Source: Pollenia angustigena (Eukaryota; Arthropoda; Insecta; Diptera; Polleniidae). Taken from it: DNA of 64,000 nt. The translations under genes and the position numbers were made by a program. The stretch covers positions 221,816,208-221,880,207 of the forward strand of contig OV884058.1 of NCBI GenBank assembly GCA_930367215.1, given 5' to 3'. The stretch's first letter is position 1; each line of letters opens with the position of its first letter. The notes beneath the pieces were generated by a model, which worked only from the letters and a program-made list of their open reading frames with translations, did not search any database and was not told the DNA's origin. Shown in pieces: positions 20,974 to 33,064 of this stretch.

Positions 20974-22343
20974 TCTATATATGTGACGCGCAAAATAGAA
21001 AGGGACCTAAGGGGTTTGTTCAGGAGAGCCATTTTATCTTTATATCTTTGGTCTACCATCACTGAGCGTGTTGATATTGGTCTCATATTAAAGCGACACA
21101 TCTCAACCTTGTTGGTCAACCTTGAAAACGCGCGTAGGTCGTTTTTAACTCTTGTTTTGGGCGGCATGAAATAACCCCCCAAAAAATAATGAAATAACCC
21201 CCAAAGCGTGGGGCCTTATTTCATATGCAATAAAGCCCCATTTCTGAAAATGAAATTAGCCCCCAACGAAATGAAATAACGTCCCAAACATAAATGAAAT
21301 AATTCCCTAATTTTTGGGGGCTTATTTCATATGAAATAAAACCCCAATTTCTGAAATGAAATAAAGGCCCAATATATGTAATACATTTAATTATACAGTT
21401 TTGTTTTAAAGAATCACGCGATATATATAATGGTATGATATAACAAACACAAGCTTCGCCAACTAAGGCTTTTCCGCATAGCCGGCCTTCGGCCGGGCGC
21501 AATGACTTTTTCCTCTATGGTATAACAAACACCGGCTTCGCTAGCTAAAGCTTCTCTGCATAGCGCCAGGATTTTCTCCTCTATAGTATACAAATTCCGA
21601 CTCGACCCGGCTACGAAGAGAAGCTTTAGTTAGCGAAGCCGGTGTTTGGTATACCATATAGAAGAAAACCATTGCGGCCGGCCGAAGGCCGTCTATACAG
21701 GGCAGCTTTTTTTTATCGAAACCGGTGTTCTTTATACCAAAGTGGATAAATCCTTGCTCCCAAAGACGTTTTCATTATAAATTTGAAAATGAAATAATCC
21801 CCCAAAAAATATATTGGGGCTTTATTTCATAATGACTTTTTGGGTTATAATTTCATATGAAATAATACCCCAATTAAAAAAATGAAATAACACCCCAAAC
21901 AAAATGAAATAACCCCCCAAAAATCGTTTTTGTTGTTCTCTGTACAAATTTTTGGGGGGTTATTTTATTATTTTTTTGGGGGGTTATATTTTGGGCGGTT
22001 ATTTCATGCCGCCCTTGTTTTGTGTAGTTGGTTTTTACTGTTCCCTTTACCTTACTGGTCCCTTTCTCTACGCGCTGTCACATTAATATAAAAATAAGTT
22101 GTTCTATGTTCGCGATTTTATAACTCGAAAACCACTCAACCGATTTCCAAACAAGTACATGCGTTGGAAAGGTCTACTTTCACTGATGGTTTATAAAAAA
22201 ACTACCGATAGGTGGCGCTGTTGATGTGATATTTAAATTTTTTATTGATGGCAGATAGCGCTGGGGTTAAGTTATCAACAAAACTCTCCAGTATTTAATT
22301 TTTATTTAGAAAATCCCGAGCAGCGCCGGTACCAAACAGCTAG
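20974..22343 (+). mobile_element. Non-autonomous Helitron with an inserted TIR element
   Basis: Begins TCTATATATGTGACG directly after an A (20973) and ends GGTACCAAACAGCTAG directly before a T (22344), matching Helitron ends (5' TC, 3' CTAG, insertion between A and T, GC-rich 3' tail). The body without the 856-bp insertion is about 506 bp and encodes no Rep/helicase. Assignment is from end structure only. Confidence 0.7.
21159..22014. mobile_element. TIR element, 856 bp, 7-8-bp duplication TTGTTTT(G), inside the Helitron
   Basis: Ends GGGCGGCATGAAATAA and TTATTTCATGCCGCCC; TTGTTTT at 21152-21158 and 22015-22021. Both flanks of the interior are arrays of AAATGAAATAA(C/G)CCCCC words on both strands, and the centre (about 21430-21720) is a separate GC-rich foldback with CTAAAGCTT and GGCCGGCC blocks. 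No transposase. Confidence 0.85.
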
Positions 22344-22437
22344 TATTATATAAGTAAAACCTGTTTGTAAATATGTCATATAAATTTAAACATAGTGTTC
22401 GTAAGGAATGAAATCTTATAACATTTAGGCCCGTTTT

Positions 22438-22638
22438 CACAACTTACCGATAGCTAAAGGTAGGAATTTATCGGCCGTTTAAAAAGTGTTCCATTATTAT
22501 GTACAACTTTACTTTAACCTACCAGGTAGGATGAACCATAATTTACTTTATCGCTCACTTTAGGTTAAATTAAAGTTTTAATAATGGAACACTTTTTATA
22601 AGGCCGGTTAAAGAACACTTATGTTGTGAAAACGGGCC
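22438..22638. mobile_element. MITE, 201 bp, TTA duplication (PIF/Harbinger-like)
   Basis: Ends GGCCCGTTTTCACAAC and GTTGTGAAAACGGGCC; TTA at 22435-22437 and 22639-22641. An inner inverted block is AAAAAGTGTTCCATTATT. The GGCCC start is usual for this superfamily. Confidence 0.88.
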
Positions 22639-23789
22639 TTAGATTAGAAAAGTATTTTTCTGTAAGCTTCTTCTATAACTAGACTTCTTAGATTACATTA
22701 TATTATAGCCAAGTAATATTACCACAAAAGATCAGTTTTCATTAGTTAACAATTTTTAACAAGCCTTTTATAATATTAAGCACAACACTTTCTAAGCTTA
22801 AAGCTTATGTTAGTAAGCTTGCTACAAGTTCTTTCTAAATTGTTTTGGTTTGTTGGGAAACCTCAAGATAAATAAATTATATAACAAGTTAATTTTTGCG
22901 ATTACATATATCGTAAGCAACATAATTAAAACTATCGTAAACGTCAGGTACTATGATCAGTTAAATCTTAGTATGCTCTTGAAAACTATCGAAACCGCCA
23001 TAATTTTTAAAATAAATTAATGCATAATATGAAACCAAATTAAGCGCTGCACTACTTAGGAAAAAAAACCCTCTTCTGTAAAATTTGCCTTTTGTCGCTT
23101 ACGATATAATCGCAAATAGCGCTCGATATATGTCATCATTTTGGTAATAGGTGCAAACTCAATTTTCGCTAGCATTTTTTTTTGTCACACTTGGACAGTA
23201 GAGTGCTCCAAAATAAACTTGCGAGCCCTAAACTGAAACATCTAATTTTTCGAAATTTCTTTTACAAACTCCATAGAAATGGTAAATTTTTTGGTTTGTG
23301 GGGCAGGGGTGGTGGTGAATATTAAATTTTCCTTCTCCTGTATCCACAACTGCATCACTATACTATTTAATAAATATCTTAGTCGATGGCGTCACATAAA
23401 ATTATTATAAAAAAAAAATATGTAATTAAATAATTTCTTTTGAATTTTATTTTTGTATGCAATACATAAATCGCTATTTATAAAGTATTAAAAAGATTTA
23501 TATATTCAAATTTCTGAAAAGTACAAAAATGTGTTTGAGAGCTTCTTAAGGAGAGGAGAACACAACTTTAATTTCTTTCTGTCTTTATAACTTCATTTTA
23601 TTTATTTATTATTAAATCAATCCCGTCGGCCATATACGATTTATATAGTTATTTACAACTTTGTAATGATATAAGATAATGTACATATTTTTTAAATTAG
23701 CTTATATACTATTAACCACGTAAAAATTCGAAATTAAATGTATTAGGTGTCAAAAAAGCTCATTAATATTTGTTTAAAAGTGTTTTTCG

Positions 23790-24411
23790 CAAGGACCGGA
23801 AATTACGAACGGAAAACACAAAATTCAATTTTATTTTTTAAATAAAAAATTTTTGTGTGTGAAAAAAAGAATATTGTTTTTCTGTGTTTAAAATTTAAAC
23901 GAAAAAGAAAAGAAACATTTTTTTTGAAAACAAAATTTATAGTTTCAAAAAAAAGCAAAAACTTTTTTTGTAAAAAAAAAACAAATAAAAATTTTCAAAA
24001 AACTTTTTTTTTTGTTGAAAAATATTTTTTAAAACGTTTATTTTTAGAATTTTTTTTTCTATGTATGTATTTTTAAAAAATTAAATATGTATGTATGTAT
24101 TTTCAGAAGCCTCTTCATAAATTTGATTTGAATTTGTTTTGAAGAATGAAATTTTTACGACAATGCTTAAATACAATTATTTTGTTTTTGTTTTTTTATA
24201 TTTTTAAGAAAACGTTTTATTTTAAAAACTTTATTTTATGTTTTTAAGAAAACGTTTTATTTCAAAAACTTTATTTTATTTATTTTTTTCGACGGCATTT
24301 TTTTCAAAACTATTTTAGAAATTTTTTATTTTCTGTAAAATGTAGAATTTTTTAAACTTGCACAATAAAATTTTTTTAGAAACAAAATAAAAAAACATTT
24401 TCCGGTCCTTG
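23790..24411. mobile_element. A/T-rich TIR element, about 622 bp
   Basis: Short inverted ends CAAGGACCGGAAA and TTTCCGGTCCTTG around a strongly A/T homopolymeric interior with a direct duplication (TTTTTAAGAAAACGTTTTAT at about 24202 and 24242). No clean target duplication. A 73-codon ORF inside is low-complexity Lys/Phe and not a gene. Confidence 0.5.
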
Positions 24412-24457
24412 GGCAGTCTACACGCTCTTATTAAAAATAATCTTTCAAATTTAGAAT

Positions 24458-24926
24458 CAGAGACCTGCGCCTTGACGCCTTAAGTCGGCTGAGCCGCTCC
24501 GCCGACTATTTTTAACAGCCGCCGCCGCCGAAAATTTGTCGACTAAAGTCGGCTTAAAATTAGCCACCGGTCACAGTCATTTAATCGAATATTCTCACAA
24601 GAAATGCATAACCAAAACTAGAAAAAAATGTTTTTCATTCTTTTTATTTTTAATAAAAACAGCTTTTTTAAATAAATAAAACTGTTTATGAGAAGATATA
24701 GTCCTTGTATATTTTCAAAGGTTTTGCGGTAAAAATTTAAAATCTCATTTAGGAATAGATAATAGTCCACAAGCATTAAAATAAGTATATATGCAAATTA
24801 ATTTTATTATTCAAACTAAAATATGAAAGTTGGTAAAAAAAAATACTTTTTAAATTGGCCTAAGTTTAAGTCGGCTTAAGCCGGCTTTAAGCCGCCGCCA
24901 GCAAAACTTGACGGCGCAGGTCTCTG
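24458..24926. mobile_element. hAT element, 469 bp, 8-bp duplication (TTTAGAAT/TGTAGAAT)
   Basis: Ends CAGAGACCTGCGCC and GGCGCAGGTCTCTG, a good hAT TIR. Flanks match at 7 of 8 bases. Next to each end lie GC-rich repeats (AAGTCGGCT and GCCGCCGCC words) in an otherwise AT-rich element, as expected for subterminal transposase-binding repeats. Confidence 0.82.
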
Positions 24927-25031
24927 TGTAGAATTCGCAATTCTTGGAAAATTTAATGTCGGGTTTGAAAAAGTGTGATTATAATTCTAATCTTTATAAA
25001 ATCTTGAAGAGAACAATTTAAGAAACTCTTA

Positions 25032-25157
25032 GGGCCATTATTATAACTTGGCGTTAGCTGTTATCCGACAGTTAACAGACGCTTTTTGACAGATAACACA
25101 TTATTATCTGTCAATTTAATCTTAACTTTAGCTAACTTCAAGTTGTAATAATGGCCC
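25032..25157. mobile_element. MITE, 126 bp, TTA duplication (PIF/Harbinger-like)
   Basis: Ends GGGCCATTATTATAACTTG and CAAGTTGTAATAATGGCCC; TTA at 25029-25031 and 25158-25160. An inner CTGTTATC/GATAACA inverse completes the hairpin. Confidence 0.88.
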
Positions 25158-25159
25158 TT

Positions 25160-26520
25160 AGAATATTGAGAAACTTGATCAGAAATCCTAAGTCCATAAA
25201 TATACATTATAACTCAGTTAAAAATGAGTTTATCCTTCTTAAATTGAATGCTGTTTTACCACTGTAAACTTCAAAACAATAACGCACATGAGACATGAGC
25301 AGAGCTAGCGATATTTTCCGTTTAACGCTTACAGGAAGGTGAAAGTTCAACGTATATAAAGATCTAAGCAATAGATTTACTCTAGCACCAACTTTAATGA
25401 TATGTATGTCTTTCAAAAGTCAAATCCTTATCGATTGTTAATCCCAGGCAGAAAATTCAGTCTACACAAGGTATTCTTGCTGCACCAAGTTTTATATCGA
25501 GGGTTATTTTTCAAATAGTGCTATCTGAAAAATCACAACTTTACAGGAGAGCGAAAAAACTGATTTATTCGATAACTCTAGGAGTAATAACTAAACTTTA
25601 TTTTACAATGTTATTAAAAATGAACGTCTAAATCATACATATATTAATGTTTTTTTAATTCATGATATTCGCGCTTATATGTCTGATAGCACTATTTACA
25701 AATTAAAATTTTATCGACTTGAACATTGAAATAAGCAGATAACACTATTTGAACAAAAATAAAATGAGCTGCAATGAATACTTTTTAGACTTTAATTACG
25801 ATTTTTTATTCAGTCAGTGAACACGTTGCTATAAAAACTCCATAAATAAAAAAATATTTACTATAGACAAAAACTCATCGACAAATTTTTTGCAGTTTTT
25901 TTTTTGCAAAATTTCTACAACGAATTTTAAAATTATATTAGTTTATTAAATCTAGACACAATTCCTAACCATTTGATGTATAATATATCTACTTTGTAAT
26001 AACACTTTTTATCATTTTATTATATGAAGTAATATTTTTTATGTAGATAGCACTTTTTTACCAAAAAAAAAACGTGTGTGTTAGATAGCACAAAAAATAT
26101 TTATGAAAAAAAACGTTTTGGGAAAATTTTTTTTTTTCAAATTTAAATGACAGATGACCCTTCCGTAAGTGAACACGTTTCTGTAAAAAAAAAATGTTTG
26201 AAAAATTTCAGATAGCACTATTTGAAAAATAACCCTCGAATATTCATTAATATATTTGAAAAGACCTTATTCTTGATTTTTGTGGATTAAACATAAGTTT
26301 ATTATATTCTGCCCCTTGGATTGCTCTAGATAATGTAAAATTAATAACCGAATCGTGACAATCCTGAAATTGACTATCACCGTTAAATACCAAGTTTATG
26401 TCATCAGTAAATAAATAACTTTTGCAATGAGAAGTGCCAATAAATTCTTCAACATCATTTACTTATATATATATTAGAAAAAGTAAAGGTCCAATGTTAA
26501 AACTCAGAAATAGACGATTT
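25160..26520 (-). mobile_element. LINE fragments split by a MITE
   Basis: On the minus strand, 26500-26250 gives GPLLF followed by a degenerate FTDDINLVF box, and 25416-25207 gives LLRSLYTLNFHLPVSVKRKI and HVRYCFEVYSGKTAF, the same regions as in the element at 5090-7265. The two parts are separated by the TIR element at 25497-26239. Heavily decayed; related to, but not a copy of, the first LINE. Confidence 0.65.
25497..26239. mobile_element. TIR element, about 743 bp, inserted in LINE relic
   Basis: TCGAGGGTTATTTTTCAAAT and its inverse, arms of at least 34 bp including AGTGCTATCTGAAA. Flanked by ATA on both sides (3 bp, weak evidence). The phrase GATAGCACT(A/T)TTT recurs inside (about 25511, 25687, 26044, 26213). 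No ORF. Confidence 0.8.
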
Positions 26521-27800
26521 TTTATACCGAACTCCAAAAAACTGTTTGCGACTCTTTTTTTTTGCCAAAATTTCGAAATTTTTGTTTTTTAAGCATTCAT
26601 AAAAAATTAAAAAATGCAGCTAGGCTTCTAATTTTTTGCAGACCTATAAAAAATCCGCTATCTCCATTCCTTAAGGGGCTCCCATACAAAATAGTCAATA
26701 CAGATAAGAAATATATTGAAAAAAGCCCCATAACCAGGGTTACCGTTGGAAATTTTCGAAAAGGGTCACAAAAAGTGGATTTTCCAAAAAAGGGGTAAAA
26801 AAGGGTATTTCAATAAAAAAGGGGTCAAGTTTTTTAAAAGCAGTATTTTCCATTCGAATAAATAAAATAAGACCAAGTTTTTTATAAACAAACAAATAAT
26901 ATTTATTGCAGGTAGGCAGTGCTTAAAAAAGTAAGTTTTTTTATGGAATGCCCTTTCCTGTTTTTAACACCTGCCCAAAAGTTTGTTCTTTATCATTATA
27001 ACTCATTTTTTTAATACCAAAAATAATAAAATTTTTAATAAATACTCGACTTTGCTATCATACCTCTGTTACCAAATATTTGAAAATTTCAGCAGTTTTT
27101 ACCAATTTTTTTTAATTTCTGTTAGTTTAAGGGACTTTTAATCAATTTTATGGCGCTATCTATGCAAACTTTTTTGAGTTTTTAAATTTTTGCTCTTTAA
27201 CGCAATCGTGGCCGTTATAAAAATAGCCCCAATAATAAACCGAAGTCACCTATTTTACAGCACACTCTTAACATTGTCGATTTAAAAGAGGGCGAAAAGT
27301 TTAATGCTTTATGTCATTATTAAGGGTGAATTTTTTTATCATAAAACTTGCTTCTCTTTAGGAGACCAACACATTTTTAAGAAACAAACACCTAATTGCA
27401 TTTTTTTTAAATAAAATGTCACATTTTTTTTTTTAAAGAAACCACCATAAGTTATTTAATAAATAAAAAAATACTAAATTCGTTATGAGTTATGCTTGCT
27501 ATTAGGGAAATTATACTTTAATTTGTACTTTACTATCGAAAATCTAATTTAGAAGTCATAACAAATTTATTAACACAAACATTTTACGAATTTTAGGAAT
27601 TTGCGTTCTATATTTTGGTATTAAATCTTCACTTGAAGTTCATTCCTCCATCTCCGCTTATTTCCAAAACATTTGTTTAGCACTAACGTTCAGCTGTGTT
27701 GACAAAAAAACAAAATGTGAGTGCTTTTTCCAAAAAGGGTCAAAAAGTGGCACAAAATAGGTGAAAATGATACAAAAGTATAATTTAAAGAAAGGGTCAC

Positions 27801-30800
27801 ACAGAAAAAATTATTTTTCCAATTCAAACAAAAAATTTGTAGAATCAAACAATTTTTTGTCTGAAATCGGTCCTATAAACAAATTCGCATATTCAAACAA
27901 TTTATTTGCATTTCGTTTATTGAAAAAAAACACTGATTTTTTCAAACAAATAATTTAACTGAATCAACCAAAAAGTTTACTGAAATTCATATCCTAAATT
28001 TCAAAATTTAAAAAAAAGTTTTTGCACAAGCAATGTCGCGCACGCAAGTAAGCACTGTATGAGAAGATGACGGCAGAGCAGAGCCGCCGGCTGGCTTTGA
28101 GACACATTTTTTTTGTTGGAATAATTTTTGAACGAAGTCTTATTTATACACACAAACACAATGTTTTTCTTTATCTCTCTCTGTTGCTGTATCCTTTCCT
28201 TTGCTAAAGAAGAAATGTAGCCAAAAACAGCAGCAGACCGACTCGATATGTTTTTCGCCATCATTCTATTTTTGTATTTGATGTATTTAACTAAACAGTT
28301 TTAAAAAAATTGAATACGGGATTTTGTTTCTTGTAATGTTGTTTCTGCTATTGTTTTTCTTATAGTTGCACTTTTTTAAAGCGTCCAAAAATAGCCTGTG
28401 TGTGTTTTTTGTTGTTGTTCTTATATTTCACATAAAGAAGTGTTGGTTACGATCAAATAAAAAAATGCAAAAAGACGACAACATTAAAGAGCTTTAAATA
28501 TTTCATACAAAATTATGAAAACTTGAAACCAATAACGCGTTTATTATATTTTTGAAGAGTTGTCCACATTTTTGTTGGTTAAATAAAAATCAAACAAAAA
28601 TATTGTTTGAATCAGTAAAAAAATTTATAGAAATAATTAGTATTGTGGTTATTTTGTTGAACTATTTATGGTTTTTAATCCAAATTTTTTAATATTTTTA
28701 ATTAGGCTTAAGTTCATGAAATTTAATTTTTTATTAAATTATTTTTATGAAGAAAGGAATTTTACAACATGAAAATTAATTAAAATTGTTATTGATAATC
28801 TTTCATTCTTGACGTGGCTCGGGCTCGAACCCTGGCCGGCAGGTTACCATGACATGTTTCGATCGCAACCACTCGATCTCCTCAGATGGATTTGCCGTCT
28901 TACACTCGCAGCCATCGACGACTGCTGACGTCACTAGTCAAACATCAATCCTTAAACCAAATTGTATTTTAACATTTGGTAGATCGAAATTTGCTTTCCT
29001 GAATGATTATCCATTTTAACTGATTTTACATGTTTTTTCCTTTACTTCTGTTTTTTCGTACTTTCGTCAAGAATTTTTCTTGAAGTCCAAGTACATTTTT
29101 TTTGTTTTTTTTTTTTTTTTTTTTTTTTTCACTTTGTCTTTCTCTTTTCTGTTGACCTTTTTCAGCACAACTTGAAGGACAAATGTACACATAGAGCTCG
29201 TGCCTTAGCTTTAACAATAATTAGTATTGTGGTTATTTTGTTGAACTATTTATGGTTTTTAATCCAAATTTTTTAATATTTTTAATTAGGCTTAAGTTCA
29301 TGAAATTTAATTTTTTATTAAATTATTTTTATGAAGAAAGGAATTTTACAACATGAAAATTAATTAAAAATTGCTATTGATAATCTTTCATTCTTGACGT
29401 GGCTCGGGCTCGAACCCTGGCCGGCAGGTTACCATGACATGTTTCGATCGCAACCACTCGATCTCCTCAGATGGATTTGCCGTCTTACACTCGCAGCCAT
29501 CGACGACTGCTGACGTCACTAGTCAAACATCAATCCTTAAACCAAATTGTATTTTAACATTTGGTAGATCGAAATTTGCTTTCGTGAATGATTATCCATT
29601 TTAACTGATTTTACATGTTTTTTCCTTTACTTCTGTTTTTTCGTACTTTCGTCAAGAATTTTTCTTGAAGTCCAAGTACATTTTTTGTTTTTTTTTTTTT
29701 TTTTTTTTTCACTTTGTCTTTCTCTTTTCTGTTGACCTTTTTCAGCACAACTTGAAGGACAAATGTACACATAGAGCTCGTGCCTTAGCTTTAACAATAA
29801 TTAGTATTGTGGTTATTTTGTTGAACTATTTATGGTTTTTAATCCAAATTTTTTAATATTTTTAATTAGGCTTAAGTTCATGAAATTTAATTTTTTATTA
29901 AATTATTTTTATGAAGAAAGGAATTTTACAACATGAAAATTAATTAAAATTGTTATTGATAATCTTTCATTCTTGACGTGGCTCGGGCTCGAACCCTGGC
30001 CGGCAGGTTACCATGACATGTTTCGATCGCAACCACTCGATCTCCTCAGATGGATTTGCCGTCTTACACTCGCAGCCATCGACGACTGCTGACGTCACTA
30101 GTCAAACATCAATCCTTAAACCAAATTGTATTTTAACATTTGGTAGATCGAAATTTGCTTTCCTGAATGATTATCCATTTTAACTGATTTTACATGTTTT
30201 TTCCTTTACTTCTGTTTTTTCGTACTTTCGTCAAGAATTTTTCTTGAAGTCCAAGTACATTTTTTGTTTTTTTTTTTTTTTTTTCACTTTGTCTTTCTCT
30301 TTTCTGTTGACCTTTTTCAGCACAACTTGAAGGACAAATGTACACATAGAGCTCGTGCCTTAGCTTTAACAATAATTAGTATTGTGGTTATTTTGTTGAA
30401 CTATTTATGGTTTTTAATCCAAATTTTTTAATATTTTTAATTAGGCTTAAGTTCATGAAATTTAATTTTTTATTAAATTATTTTTATGAAGAAAGGAATT
30501 TTACAACATGAAAATTAATTAAAATTGTTATTGATAATCTTTCATTCTTGACGTGGCTCGGGCTCGAACCCTGGCCGGCAGGTTACCATGACATGTTTCG
30601 ATCGCAACCACTCGATCTCCTCAGATGGATTTGCCGTCTTACACTCGCAGCCATCGACGACTGCTGACGTCACTAGTCAAACATCAATCCTTAAACCAAA
30701 TTGTATTTTAACATTTGGTAGATCGAAATTTGCTTTCCTGAATGATTATCCATTTTAACTGATTTTACATGTTTTTTCCTTTACTTCTGTTTTTTCGTAC

Positions 30801-31397
30801 TTTCGTCAAGAATTTTTCTTGAAGTCCAAGTACATTTTTTGTTTTTTTTTTTTTTTTTTTTCACTTTGTCTTTCTCTTTTCTGTTGACCTTTTTCAGCAC
30901 AACTTGAAGGACAAATGTACACATAGAGCTCGTGCCTTAGCTTTAACAATAATTAGTATTGTGGTTATTTTGTTGAACTATTTATGGTTTTTAATCCAAA
31001 TTTTTTAATATTTTTAATTAGGCTTAAGTTCATGAAATTTAATTTTTTATTAAATTATTTTTATGAAGAAAGGAATTTTACAACATGAAAATTAATTAAA
31101 ATTGTTATTGATAATCTTTCATTCTTGACGTGGCTCGGGCTCGAACCCTGGCCGGCAGGTTACCATGACATGTTTCGATCGCAACCACTCGATCTCCTCA
31201 GATGGATTTGCCGTCTTACACTCGCAGCCATCGACGAGATCGAAATTTGCTTTCCTGAATGATTACCCATTTTAACTGATTTTGCATGTTTTTTCCTTTA
31301 CTTCTGTTTTTTCGTACTTTCGTCAAGATTTATAGAAATAAAAAAAATTTTCAAACAAGCGTTTGTTTGAAAATAATTCGGCAATAATTTTTTCTGT
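27801..31397 (+). mobile_element. TIR element (ACAGAAAAAATTATT ends) carrying a tandem array
   Basis: Left end ACAGAAAAAATTATTTTTCC, right end AATAATTTTTTCTGT. The left 330 bp (CAAACAATTTATTTGCATTT, GCACAAGCAATG, CGCCGGCTGGCTTTGAGACA) recur inverted at 53483-53804, which fixes one boundary. Repeated CAAACAA words sit in both subterminal regions. The target duplication is unclear. Confidence 0.65.
28632..31327 (-). repeat. Tandem array of about 4.6 units of 575-584 bp with a tRNA-like Pol III core
   Basis: Units start (AATAATTAGTATTGTGG) at 28632, 29216, 29796, 30371 and 30948; they are nearly identical except for the length of a poly-T run (about 18-30). The last unit is partial with an internal deletion. 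On the minus strand a GC-rich segment of about 120 bp contains GGTTCGAGCCC, a close match to the Pol III B box (GGTTCGANNCC), about 45 bp downstream of GATCGAGTGGTTGCGAT, an imperfect A box. It does not fold as a complete tRNA in my reading. A broken inverted piece of the unit lies at 32555-32692. Confidence 0.85.
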
Positions 31398-32345
31398 CTT
31401 GATACCTTTTATGATCATAAAAGGTATCAAGACCGTCGAAAAAGGATCAAATTGATACTTTAGTATCACAACGGTAACGCTACCCATAACTGCCAAGGAA
31501 TCGCCGCTAGGGGGATAAAATGTATGACCATTAGTTTTTTGTGCCTAACATTTTCTTAAAACATACTTGCCATATATCTCCACCCCTTAGGGGGCCTCCC
31601 ATACAAATATGGCGGTTTAATAAAATTCTTAAATTTGGCCCCTGCAGCGCCTAGGATGCCCCATAGATGGGTCAAATGTATGACCAACCCCTCTTTATTT
31701 TTCATCACAATCACTTATTTCTAACATACCTACCCTCTATCTCCATTCTTTAAGGGGGCTCCCATACAAAATGTTCATTGCAGACTAAAAATATATTTAA
31801 AAAAAGTCCCATAAATGTCCAGGAGTCGCCCCTAGTAAGATAACATGTATGACCGACCTCAATTAGTTTTTTGTTCTAAACATTTTCTCGAAACATACTT
31901 GCCCATTATTTCCACTTTTTAGGGGGCTCCTATACATATATTGCGTTTTATGAAATTCTTAAATTTTTCGACTTTTGAGAATAAAATCAAAAGTTGGTAA
32001 CAGATTTTAATCATTTATGGCATGTTTTGTTTGCAGCTTCGTTTTTATGTCTTCAAAAAATTAGAAGCCTGGCAAAAAAAAATTAATTAAAAAAAAAAAA
32101 AAAAAAATTTTTGTTTCAAAAACGACAGCTCATATTAGAAAAAAATTTTTACTTTTTTTAAAGAAAATTTTATTGCGGAATTTCGGCTTTTTAGTCGTTT
32201 CAATAAACTAAACAGTTTTTGAGTTACGCAACCTCGTCAATTTTCAAAATAACGGTATATCTCTAAAACCAGAGCCAATTTAAAAAAAACCGAAACCCCT
32301 GGATTCAGCGTACCCGAATCATGTTAAATCGCCATGTGCCCGGTT

Positions 32346-33056
32346 TGTCTCAAAAAAAAGTGTAAATTTCTTGCACAGTGTAATTGGTCTAACCAATGTT
32401 GTCAACTCAGCTCTTTGCGGTATAGATTTAGCAAGAATACATGGATGGTTTAAAGAAAAGCTAGGACTTAAATAAGTCCTTACATATATGCCTCAACTGC
32501 TAAGTGATGCACAGTGGGACTATATTAAAGCTATTACTTAAATTAAATTCAACAACAATTAATTTCATGTTGTAAAATTCCTTTCTTCATAAAAATAATT
32601 TAATGAAAATTTAATTTGATGAACTTTAGCCTAATTAAAATATTAAAAACCATAAACAGTTCAACAAAATAACCACAATACTAATTATTGCTACATATTA
32701 CTTATATATTTAAAGGCCTCGTTAGCCGGCCATTGCTGTAACTGTATCTAATGTAACATTCAGTACACTTATAGACCATGAAAAACGTGTCAGCTGTTTT
32801 CCCATATATAAACAAACTGCAATATCATACGAAAACAACTCACACAGTGATTAAAATTCAAAATGTTCAAATGGTGATCTCTGTGCAGAAAAATGATTTA
32901 AACACCATATTTTATATGTTTAAATACAAAAATAATGGCGGTTTTCATCCTTGATAGCAAAATCCCTTGTAGTACTTGTGAATCTTATTAATTTAGTTTA
33001 AGTACTAAGATTTACAACACTGCAACAACAAAATGTATTAGACTAAAATTTACTAG
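32346..33056. other. Transposon debris, no gene
   Basis: Contains at 32555-32692 an inverted fragment of the 577-bp tandem unit (from TTCATGTTGTAAAATTCCTT to CACAATACTAATTATTG). The rest is unassigned AT-rich sequence without a credible ORF. Confidence 0.5.
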
Positions 33057-33064
33057 GTTCTGTA

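Larger units (their letters stand above)
26735..31482 (+). mobile_element. hAT-like element, 4.75 kb, 8-bp duplication CCCATAAC
   Basis: CCCATAAC at 26727-26734 and 31483-31490 brackets ends CAGGGTTACCGTTG and CAACGGTAACGCTA (imperfect TIRs). Near the left end are several AAAAAGGGG/GGGTCA repeats; a related end is at 62804. Most of its length is later insertion (27801-31397). Confidence 0.75.
26520..32345 (+). mobile_element. Outer transposon shell (GGGGCTCCCATACAAAAT family), interrupted
   Basis: 26520-26734 and 31483-32345 belong to one family: CTCCCATACAAA phrases recur at 26678, 31598 and 31759, and an inverted relative lies at about 56640-57180 (shared CGGGTACGCTGAATTCAG and TTGGGCCGATTCCTTGGCAG-like segments). 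Everything between 26735 and 31482 is a later insertion. No readable transposase. Confidence 0.55.

Noticed and set aside
23855..24076. Lys/Phe-rich 73-codon ORF
   Set aside because: Pure homopolymer-driven composition inside an A/T-rich TIR element.
28811..28930. A true tRNA gene in the tandem unit
   Set aside because: The B box is good, but the T stem does not extend properly, acceptor and D stems are not evident, and the unit is larger and repeated; SINE-like is the better description.
28632..31327. CRISPR-like or segmental duplication of a host gene
   Set aside because: Units are adjacent, about 577 bp, without spacers or coding exons; this is an ordinary tandem array in a eukaryotic transposon.
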